64,000 nucleotides of DNA from an uncultured Draconibacterium sp. Its GTDB lineage: Bacteria > Bacteroidota > Bacteroidia > Bacteroidales > Prolixibacteraceae. The stretch spans positions 62,001-126,000 of the forward strand of contig NZ_CAJXYQ010000001.1 in NCBI RefSeq assembly GCF_913063105.1. Reading direction: 5' to 3'. The position numbers and the translations under genes are program-made. Every line of letters starts with the position of its first letter. Within the stretch, counting starts at the first letter, position 1. Positions 58,401 to 64,000 of the stretch are shown here, in pieces. Below the pieces are notes generated by a model. That model was not told where the DNA came from, made no database searches, and saw only the letters and a list, made by a program, of their open reading frames with translations.

Positions 58401-61400
58401 GTAAGCGGATGCGAAATAAGTGTTAACTCCAGTCGTAAGGAGTCGCAACCCTGCTGATAGTAGAGCGTATCGGTATAAATACTGTCACGGTCAGTCAGGA
58501 TATTAATCGAATGCCAGGTGAAGGCCGGTTCGTTCTCACAAATCTCAATGGTATCCAGAATATAAGTTGGACGAAGTATTTCTACATCAAGATACACTAT
58601 CGAATCGCAGCCATACTGATTGGTAAGTACATCGGTGTAAATACTGTCGGTATACGCATCTACCTGGTTAATGGTATTTACACCCCAGGCAAAGTCTGGC
58701 TCTCCTTCACAAATGGTAGTATCAATGGTTACCGTATCCGGATACACAATACTTACATTTAATGTCAGCACCGAGTCACATCCAAACTGATTGGCTCCAA
58801 CCAGGGTATCCCGATAGGTACTGTCATTTAATGCATATACCATCAGATTATTCCATGCAAAAGCAGGCGTTTCGTAACACAGCATGGTATCAATTATCGT
58901 ATCGGTAATTGGCAGAATTTCAACATTAAATATGAGTAGCGAATCGCAATTATATCGGTTATTCAGACGTGTTTCGTATTGATCGCTAAAGTTGGTTTGA
59001 ATGGTATTACTATACCAGGCAAATGGTGCATCGCCTTCGCAGAGCGTTGTATCCAGATAAGTGGTGTCGGGTGGAATTACAAATACATTCAGCGTAACCA
59101 GCGAATCACAATTGAATTGATTCTGGAGCGTTACCTGGTAGCTGTCGTCGCGGGCTGAAGTAATGGTTTGTCCGTTCCAGATAAATGAAGGTGCTCCAAC
59201 ACATAAAACGGTATCCATTTCAAATGTACTAACCGGATTCGACTGCACGGTTAAGGTCAATATCGAGTCACAACCAACAGCATTAACAAGCGTTGCATTG
59301 TATACGCCATCGCGGTCGGTTAAAATCGTATTTCCATTCCAGTCGAAAGCTGGCTCATTCTCGCATACCTCAGTAAGCTCGTCGCTATAGGTCGGATAAA
59401 GAATACTTACTTCCATGGTAACAACGGAATCACAACCTTCGCTGGTTTTTAGGGTAGCCGTGTAAGTGCTGTCGTTGGTACTAACCAGGTCAAATCCATT
59501 CCATGGCACTGCCGGATCACCCAGACAAAGCGTCATGGTTTCGGTAGTATAACTTGGAGGAATAATAATAACATTCAGTGTCAGTAGTGAATCACAACCA
59601 AAACGATTGACCAAAACAGCTTCGTAGCTGCTATCCTGATCGGTTAGTACAGTATGTCCATTCCACGGATATGTTGGTGCTCCCTGACATAAAACAGTAT
59701 CCAGAACAACGGTATCGGGTTCGTGTACTTCAACATACAAGGTTAACAGGGTATCACATCCTAAACCGATAATACCGGGGATGGTATCCTGATATTCACC
59801 GGCAGCTGTAACCGTATTTCCAATCCAGTTATATGGTAGTTCATCTGTACACAAACTCAGGTACATCGTATCTTCTTCCAATGGCTCGATAAACAAGTCA
59901 AGAACCCGAATAGTATCACAACCCACACCGATTTCTCCTGGAACTGTATCTACATACTGACCTCCTGCATCATAGAAATTGCCGTTCCAGTCGAAAGGTA
60001 GTTCGTTGGCACAGATGCTGGCGTAGATTGTGTCTTCTTCCATTGGCTCGATGTACAGATCCAACATTCTTATGGTATCACAGCCTACGCCGATTTCGCC
60101 CGGGATGGTGTCGATATATTGACCGGCGGCATCGTAGAAGTTGCCGTTCCAGGTGAATGGTAGCTCGTTGGCACACAGGCTTACGTAAATGGTATCTTCT
60201 TCCATTGGCTCAATAAACAGGTCGAGCATCCGGATGGTATCACAGCCTACACCAATCTCTCCCGGGATGGTATCGATATATTGACCGGCGGCATCGTAGA
60301 AGTTACCCAGCCAGTTGAATGGAAGTTCGTTGGCACATAAGCTTACGTAAATGGTATCTTCTTCCATTGGCTCGATAAACAGGTCGAGCATGCGGATGGT
60401 ATCACAGCCTACGCCGATTTCGCCTGGGATGGTATCGATATATTGACCGGCGGCATCGTAGAAGTTGCCGTTCCAGGTGAATGGTAATTCGTTGGCACAT
60501 AAGCTTACGTAAATGGTATCTTCTTCCATTGGCTCGATAAACAGGTCGAGCATCCGAATGGTATCACAGCCTACGCCAATTTCTCCCGGGATGGTATCAA
60601 TGTATTGACCGGCGGCATCGTAGAAGTTACCCAGCCAGTTGAATGGCAATTCGTTGGCACACAGGCTTACGTATATGGTATCCTGAATAGGTGGCTCAAT
60701 GCGCAGCTCTATGGAGTCGCTTGTGGTACAGGCATTGGCATCGATAACCGTATAAATCAACTGATAATTTCCGGCTGCTGCTCCACTAAAGATAACATCG
60801 GAAGAATCTGTTCTGTCGAGATAAACGGCTCCCGCACCTGTCCATAAGTGAGTCAGTTCTCCTGTTCCTCCGCTTGGATTACCGGCCAGCAAAATCACAT
60901 CATTTTCACAGGCAATGGAATCATCAGCCGTAATGTCTGCGAGCAACTCTTCCAATGGCTCAAACACAAACTGGAGCGATTCGTCACAAGAGTCTTTATC
61001 GTTTACGGTTACCCAATAAATACCGGGCCCTACATTAGGCAGGTCTTCATCAGTAGAAAGAACATTTCCGAGCGTATCTGTCCAGAGGTAGGAATAAGGT
61101 TTACGCCCCCGTTCCACTGTCAGATAAATACTCCAGGTATCGCCGTAACATTGTGCAGTATCCACTACTGCTGATAGTCTGATATTTTTAATTTCATTGA
61201 TATATACCTGATGGAAGGCCGTACAGCCCAGCGAGTCGGTTACCCAAACGGTATACAGCTGGTCGCCTGCCAGCGAATCCACATCCTCGGTAGTGGCAAA
61301 TACATTTCCGGTGCTGTCGGTCCACTCAAATAAATAGTAAGGTGCATTGGCAAATGGTGTACCTCCGGAAACGTGCAAATCAATCTCTCCCGGTTTTTTG

Positions 61401-63730
61401 CCGCCACAGCGCACATCAATACTGTCGGCCGACAATACAATGGGTAATGGTTCGGTAATGTCTACTGTGTCGTAGGCTAAACAATTATTGGCATCGGTAA
61501 TAATAACCGTGTGCTGGCCGGGCGCCAGGTTAACCGCCCAGGCAGAATCCATTGCCGGGTTGTTATCCCACTCGTAGGTAAACGGTGCTGTTCCGCCAAA
61601 TACAGCCACATGGGCTGCGCCATTATCATATTCGTAACACTGTACATCTATTATGCTGTCGATAAGCGTATAAAGTGGTTCGGGTTCTACAATAATTACC
61701 GTATCGTTAACAAAACAGCCATTGGCATCGGTAACGGTTAGCAGGAAAGTATCGGCAGGAAGATTATACACTGAGTCGCCCGAGTAGGTTCCGGTGTTGT
61801 AACCGGCCCATTCAAATGACAAGGCTCCTGTTCCGCCGGTGGCCGACGATAATATAAAGCCATCAGTTCCGCCATAACAGCTGATGTGGTGAACACTATC
61901 GATATCAACCAGCAATTCCAGTGGTTCGTTAATGATAACTGTATCGCTGGCTGTACAATTATTAGCGTCGGTTACGGTAACCACATATTCTCCCGGGCCT
62001 AAATTTCGTACCCACGCTGAATCCTGCACCGGAATGGTATTCCATTCGATAAGGTAAGGTGCTGTTCCGCCAATTACAGCTACATGGGCTGCTCCCGAGC
62101 TATCGCCATAACAAAGAATATCAATAATGCTGTCGATATCGGCAATCAGCGGATCCGGTTCGGTAATCACTACCGTATCGTTAACCACACAACCGTTTAC
62201 ATCGGTAACGGTAAGCAGGAAGGTATCGGCAGGTAAATTAAACACCGAATCGCCGGTAGCTGTATAGCCCGAGAACCCGGTCCACTCGAAAGTAAGGGTA
62301 TCGGTGCCACCGCTAGCCGAAGCAAAAATTAATCCGTCGGAACCACCGTAGCAACTAACATGTTTTATACTGTCGATATTCACCAGCAACTCGAGCGGTT
62401 CATCAATAATTACGGTATCGGCAGCGCTACAGTTATTGGCATCGGTAACGGTAACAATGTATTCGCCCGGCCCCAGGTTGTTTGCCCATACCGAATCCTG
62501 TACCGGTGTGGTATTCCATACGATAGCGTAAGGAGGTGTTCCGCCGCTTACTTCCACATGCGCTGCTCCCGATTCATCGCCATAACACAAAATACCGATT
62601 ACGCTGTCGATTTCAGCCAGCATGGGTTCCGGTTCGGTCAGAATAACGGTATCGAATACCGTACACAAATTCTCGTCGGTAACGGTTAACAGGAAGGTAT
62701 CAGCAGGCAGGTTGTATACGGTATCGCCGGTTGCTGTATAGCCCGAGTACCCTAGCCATTCAAAAGTAAGTGCCCCGGTTCCACCGCTGCCGTGTGCCCA
62801 GATAAAACCATCGCTGCCACCGTAACAACTGATGTCTTTGGTACTGTCGATGGCTACCAGTATTTCAGGAGGAGAAATAATCTCTACCGAATCAAAATCG
62901 GTACAGCCATTGGCATCGGTAACGGTCAGGTAGTACATGCCTGCCCCCAGGTCGCCAATGCTGTCGCTTGTTGCGCTTAAGCCATTGGGGCCTGTCCAGC
63001 TAAAATTATAAGGTGCAATACCATCGGTAATGTTTGCTTTAATAGCAGCCGAGCTGTCGCCATAACACAAGAGGTCGGTAACTACAAAGGCAATATCCGG
63101 ATTACTGAATAAGTATTCTACCGTATCGATAGCAGGTTCGCAGGTGATGTTATCGGCCAAACCATACGCCGTGATAATAAGTTGTACACTACCCGCCAGG
63201 GAGTCAGTTGGGCCAAGGTAGTAGGTGGGATGCAAAGCTGTTGAATCGCTAAAGGTACCGTCGCCGGTGCTGGTCCAGAACAAGGAGCTGTGGTTCCAGG
63301 CTGTATCAGCCGTCAGCACAATATCTTCCATTGAACAAACCACCTGATCGGGGCCGGCCATGGCGCCCGGTGTAGGAAATACTTTTACCCGACCAACTTC
63401 AAAGGTATCGCAACCGTGTACCGACCAGTGCAATACCCAAACATCAAATTCGCCTTCATCGTCCCAAAGCTGATCGATCTCGCTTCCGTAGGTGGTATCG
63501 CCAACAGCAGGGCGGTCGAGGTCCATAAAGTCGAGGTAAGGTACTTCGCTGGCATACAAGCTGGAGTCGGGCAAACGGTAAATGTTCCACTCGTAGGTAT
63601 CGCCTTCTTCCCCGTCGATGCGATAGGTACGGGTGGCTCCAACACATACCGAGTCGATGACATAGGTCTCCTGGGCAAGCACGTTGGCCGCCATCAGCAG
63701 GAAGATTACTATGTACATCAGTTTTTTCAT
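52481..63730 (-). CDS. Giant 3749-residue secreted repeat protein with type IX (CHU_C) sorting domain
   Basis: Signal peptide 1-19 (VLAQ). Then: Ig/PKD-like start (20-205); nine SprB-type repeats of about 78 residues (about 207-925); one Ig-like domain (about 927-1013). Next come about nineteen two-cysteine repeats of about 54 residues (1017-2043, pattern Cys...Trp-x-Gly/Asn...Gly-Cys-Asp-Ser). Two more SprB repeats (about 2043-2205) lead to about eleven HYR-like repeats (about 2290-3230, D-x-x-x-P-V-L-x-C-P). Two cadherin/Big-like domains (3230-3427), acidic thrombospondin type-3 calcium repeats (3427-3643) and a gliding-motility-type C-terminal domain (3645-3749, FIPDGFSPNDDGVHDFF) complete it. 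Such proteins are exported by the type IX system and displayed as adhesins. The repeats make it shear-resistant and calcium-stabilised by analogy. The ligand is unknown. Confidence 0.93.
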   Translation of the reverse strand: MKKLMYIVIFLLMAANVLAQETYVIDSVCVGATRTYRIDGEEGDTYEWNIYRLPDSSLYASEVPYLDFMDLDRPAVGDTTYGSEIDQLWDDEGEFDVWVLHWSVHGCDTFEVGRVKVFPTPGAMAGPDQVVCSMEDIVLTADTAWNHSSLFWTSTGDGTFSDSTALHPTYYLGPTDSLAGSVQLIITAYGLADNITCEPAIDTVEYLFSNPDIAFVVTDLLCYGDSSAAIKANITDGIAPYNFSWTGPNGLSATSDSIGDLGAGMYYLTVTDANGCTDFDSVEIISPPEILVAIDSTKDISCYGGSDGFIWAHGSGGTGALTFEWLGYSGYTATGDTVYNLPADTFLLTVTDENLCTVFDTVILTEPEPMLAEIDSVIGILCYGDESGAAHVEVSGGTPPYAIVWNTTPVQDSVWANNLGPGEYIVTVTDANNCSAADTVIIDEPLELLVNIDSIKHVSCYGGSDGLIFASASGGTDTLTFEWTGFSGYTATGDSVFNLPADTFLLTVTDVNGCVVNDTVVITEPDPLIADIDSIIDILCYGDSSGAAHVAVIGGTAPYLIEWNTIPVQDSAWVRNLGPGEYVVTVTDANNCTASDTVIINEPLELLVDIDSVHHISCYGGTDGFILSSATGGTGALSFEWAGYNTGTYSGDSVYNLPADTFLLTVTDANGCFVNDTVIIVEPEPLYTLIDSIIDVQCYEYDNGAAHVAVFGGTAPFTYEWDNNPAMDSAWAVNLAPGQHTVIITDANNCLAYDTVDITEPLPIVLSADSIDVRCGGKKPGEIDLHVSGGTPFANAPYYLFEWTDSTGNVFATTEDVDSLAGDQLYTVWVTDSLGCTAFHQVYINEIKNIRLSAVVDTAQCYGDTWSIYLTVERGRKPYSYLWTDTLGNVLSTDEDLPNVGPGIYWVTVNDKDSCDESLQFVFEPLEELLADITADDSIACENDVILLAGNPSGGTGELTHLWTGAGAVYLDRTDSSDVIFSGAAAGNYQLIYTVIDANACTTSDSIELRIEPPIQDTIYVSLCANELPFNWLGNFYDAAGQYIDTIPGEIGVGCDTIRMLDLFIEPMEEDTIYVSLCANELPFTWNGNFYDAAGQYIDTIPGEIGVGCDTIRMLDLFIEPMEEDTIYVSLCANELPFNWLGNFYDAAGQYIDTIPGEIGVGCDTIRMLDLFIEPMEEDTIYVSLCANELPFTWNGNFYDAAGQYIDTIPGEIGVGCDTIRMLDLYIEPMEEDTIYASICANELPFDWNGNFYDAGGQYVDTVPGEIGVGCDTIRVLDLFIEPLEEDTMYLSLCTDELPYNWIGNTVTAAGEYQDTIPGIIGLGCDTLLTLYVEVHEPDTVVLDTVLCQGAPTYPWNGHTVLTDQDSSYEAVLVNRFGCDSLLTLNVIIIPPSYTTETMTLCLGDPAVPWNGFDLVSTNDSTYTATLKTSEGCDSVVTMEVSILYPTYSDELTEVCENEPAFDWNGNTILTDRDGVYNATLVNAVGCDSILTLTVQSNPVSTFEMDTVLCVGAPSFIWNGQTITSARDDSYQVTLQNQFNCDSLVTLNVFVIPPDTTYLDTTLCEGDAPFAWYSNTIQTNFSDQYETRLNNRYNCDSLLIFNVEILPITDTIIDTMLCYETPAFAWNNLMVYALNDSTYRDTLVGANQFGCDSVLTLNVSIVYPDTVTIDTTICEGEPDFAWGVNTINQVDAYTDSIYTDVLTNQYGCDSIVYLDVEILRPTYILDTIEICENEPAFTWHSINILTDRDSIYTDTLYYQQGCDSLRLELTLISHPLTDTLLDTILCEGSPEFAWNNVWIQTDFSQVYFDTLPGANQYGCDSLLTYDVTILPAMKDTLTNSICYGDPVADWYGISISNETDSVYIYNAPGPSGCDTLIYYEVTVLPVTDSVLYLTLCYGAPDTTINNVTITSDQSWIYFDTIPNFYNCDSLLTYNVTILPPDTVRMDTVLCVGDPEYDWNGYTVSTTVENVYEATLKTDLGCDSIVILTTTLIDGGVTYDTVYACVEYTWTDGTGLTYTETGDDFRVLGTGSACPDTAWLHVVISDPVIMADSVNVLCYGDSTGSIDIEVSGGIEPYTYSWSNGEITEDLTNLPAGVYTVTVTDALSDTLGCSATLTVTIEQPEELEIILVSVTDVLVMGDSTGSIDVSVIGGTPTYDYAWTNEAGDTIGINEDLFNQAAGDYTLAVTDANECVASITVSITEPVPLDKYMSPVVTEICYEERFSYPLLDSLLAYLALHPDVEVFSNAGIDTSTFTVDTVVYVGVNYCYEEIRTYRVLDFDGDTLSATHQIIVDDQIDPVLNCPPDLTVGYGFAPDPAADTSEFLAMGGSFSDNCAVVSFRHVSDVSDGGTDPETITRTYEVGDFCGNTTQCTQIIYVYQAAEFVLECPNLSGYTFECEPEVPRYTSLAAFEAAGGVAYSNPVALDPSSFRSTISSSGSCPKTITITYFIRNVNGEETSCIQVFKVDDTIRPDLEFKEITLGCNDPLPRVYEDIYEVRAAGDIADDNCQDRFLTLTLMVTDQFGTCPTTYTRTYRLTDGCGNYRQATQYIYKNDTIPPVVLATPNDLNADCYMPGPYADYAEFRADGGLVDDDCGDFVMTYEGDSAASPGIVFRTYRFTDECDNYTDYIQQITVIDSIPPLIGIPDTTLVCDPVEITTIEVFLSFRGWFSDNCEIDSSSFKLISSITYDSVCPRRYINTYEIYDMSGNRGETTHTITVVDDEKPLLFCPPDDTIDATAAYPDPYVVLSEFISGGGSASDNCEIDSSSFTLVSLDSLVSDCEGQMTYTYIVADECGNWSETCSYTIFKRDESNPVLTCPADISVECFDDVNARIFTSLADFVAAGGTATDNYELLESSFRHVGDSLNGTTCPLIIVRTYSIEDICGNIAQCSYSITINDITPPVIICPSDTAIECLSEVLHDITTIEAFEAAGGVLTDNCEIDPNSFTFRSEKQYALGSTTITNYYSIADLCGNVDSCQQVITLTDTIPPVPVCNSITVYLDDEGNYIMTEIDIATIANGSSDNCTAAEDLIIDVDISDFTCLDVEEGRQVNVVVTDEAGNSGVCVADIIIGDNIPPTAICQNITVYLDDTGIATITPDMIDNGSFDNCGIETYQITPDEFDCFDVGDNLVTLIVTDYYGLRDTCEAIVTVIDPVDPFIECRPLQTIQLDEYGKYELSWDMVTDTVSDECGIDTVLLDDYELDCDNIGITTITVTAYDVNGNSSTCEATFEVFGNLPPNVVNDSAVTAVNVPVEIPVTNNDYDLKTNINLESLGVVIAPSHGSVVVDNNTGMVTYTPDLDYEGPDIFRYQICDDGIPCEPECGQAIVFIMVRPANNPPIAVDDYYEVPCGDLFGNVILNDSDPDGDDISVNPVPVTPPDSGALTLYSNGNFEYIPFEGFFGIDSFQYVICDNGIPSLCDTAWVYITRVPDNDCDGIPDTDDIDDDNDGIIDIVEGDRAIDSDHDGIPDSYDIDSDNDGIPDNIEGQAEGNYIPPTGRDGNGNGWDDAYDPENGGYPFTPEDTDGDSMPDYLDIDSDNDGVFDMIEGHDDDNNGIADVLRWYSDEDRDGLDDAYDTYSGWADYGNETGSNAPIQDFDGDGIRDWRDTNDEDDQYPTVNEDLNGDGDYSNDDLDLDGYPEYLDTELNCELFIPDGFSPNDDGVHDFFQILCIQKYPNAKLMIFNRNGVKLWEKEHYGNLDVWGTYEDAWWWGTSENILTIGKSGGLPAGNYIYVLILNDGLGTVKNGTVMLAY
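60035..60682 (-). repeat. Four near-identical tandem 162-bp repeats inside the giant gene
   Basis: Copies at 60521-60682, 60359-60520, 60197-60358 and 60035-60196 each encode 54 residues starting DTIYVSLCANELPF. They alternate between NWLGNFYD (first and third) and TWNGNFYD (second and fourth), so the recent duplication unit was two repeats (324 bp). A fifth copy (59873-60034) is clearly related but diverged, and the following ones drift further. Recombination between copies should change protein length. Confidence 0.9.
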
Positions 63731-63752
63731 TTATGTTTTGCTATTGTTCTAT

Positions 63753-63930
63753 TGCGACTTTGCGGTTAATTTCCTTTTTTCACCGCTGAGACGCTAAGCT
63801 TTTGTCTATTGCTATTTGCGTATTGCCTATTCATTCCTTTTTCTACTTTGTGGCTTTGTGAAACTTTGTGGTTTATTATTTTTTAAACACAGAGTCCACG
63901 GAGTTCTCACAGAGAGCCACGGAGTTTTAA
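63753..63930 (+). repeat. Dispersed intergenic repeat, right flank of the giant gene
   Basis: TTGCGACTTTGCGGTTAAT, a T-run, then CACCGCTGAGACGCTAAGC (63781-63799) parallels the left-flank element at 52371-52420. It is followed by TTGTGGCTTTGTGAAACTTT-type words (about 63848-63870) and two CACAGAG-n-CCACGGAGTT words (63890-63927). No gene lies in 63731-63926. Confidence 0.65.
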
Positions 63931-64000
63931 TATCCGGTTTCAAGTTTCACTTCTTTATAAACCACCGGCAAAGGTTTCTGACGCTCCACCCTTATTCCGG
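63927..64000 (-). CDS. Possible C-terminus of a further minus-strand gene
   Basis: An open frame enters from the right edge and ends at the stop at 63927-63929, encoding GIRVERQKPLPVV and ten more residues. It is too short to identify. If real, it lies 197 bases upstream of the giant gene on the same strand. In related loci the neighbour of such adhesins is often a PorP/SprF-type outer-membrane protein, but this tail does not show it. Confidence 0.35.
   Translation of the reverse strand, partial: GIRVERQKPLPVVYKEVKLETGY

Noticed and set aside
59700-60690. Regularly spaced repeats resembling a CRISPR array
   Set aside because: The 162-bp periodicity is in frame, every unit encodes the same 54-residue domain, and there are no short repeats with unique spacers.
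52214-63960. Flanking repeats as ends of a transposon
   Set aside because: They are in direct, not inverted, orientation; two copies sit on one side, and there is no transposase or target-site duplication.

Overview
The window looks like a chromosomal segment of a Bacteroidota bacterium. The evidence is a SusC/SusD pair, a giant protein ending in a type IX secretion (CHU_C-type) sorting domain, Bacteroidota-style promoters (TTG, then about 18-21 bases, then TAnnTTTG), an S46 dipeptidyl-peptidase and many lipoproteins. The gene set fits a free-living, probably anaerobic or facultative member of the Marinilabiliales/Prolixibacteraceae type, but that placement is inferred from gene style, not from a marker gene. 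I saw no rRNA, tRNA, CRISPR array, insertion sequence or prophage.

Layout, left to right. 1-9484 (minus strand): a polysaccharide-utilisation locus with a cut-off lipoprotein, a SusE-position lipoprotein, SusD, SusC, and its probable one-protein sensor/regulator (propeller, Y_Y_Y and LuxR-type HTH). 9517-10080 (minus): a lipoprotein with one c-type haem motif. 10100-17689 (plus): a SAM-I riboswitch followed by a methionine operon. This operon holds the archaeal-type sulfide-to-homocysteine genes (HcyBio/DUF39, NIL-ferredoxin, UPF0280), then metH and metF, closed by a terminator shared with the converging DUF4837 gene. 17774-23667 (minus): housekeeping genes for a DUF4837 lipoprotein, TatA, RseP, Dxr, an M23 peptidase and an SRPBCC/GyrI-like protein. 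23911-39796: single genes in both directions, including a DPP7-like peptidase, RNases HI and HII, a flavoprotein, a phosphatidylserine decarboxylase with an apparent lipoprotein signal, an ECF sigma/anti-sigma/envelope trio, a glycosyltransferase and flippase, Frr, PyrH, an acyl-CoA synthetase and an XRE-cupin regulator.

39977-50458 (minus) is a compact glycogen operon. In transcription order it encodes branching enzyme, GSCFA protein, debranching enzyme, GT4 glycogen-synthase-like enzyme, GH57 amylase and alpha-glucan phosphorylase. A terminator hairpin sits in its apparent 5' leader and another closes it. 50981-52213 (plus) is a Cys/Met-metabolism PLP enzyme. 52481-63730 (minus) is one 3749-residue secreted repeat protein, flanked on both sides by same-orientation copies of a short intergenic repeat.

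How the parts relate. The riboswitch ties the little-studied sulfide/aspartate-semialdehyde homocysteine route directly to MetH and MetF, giving a full branch from sulfide to methionine under SAM control. This is the most informative system in the window. The giant adhesin, with about nineteen two-cysteine repeats, and the lipoprotein-like phosphatidylserine decarboxylase are the most unusual single genes.
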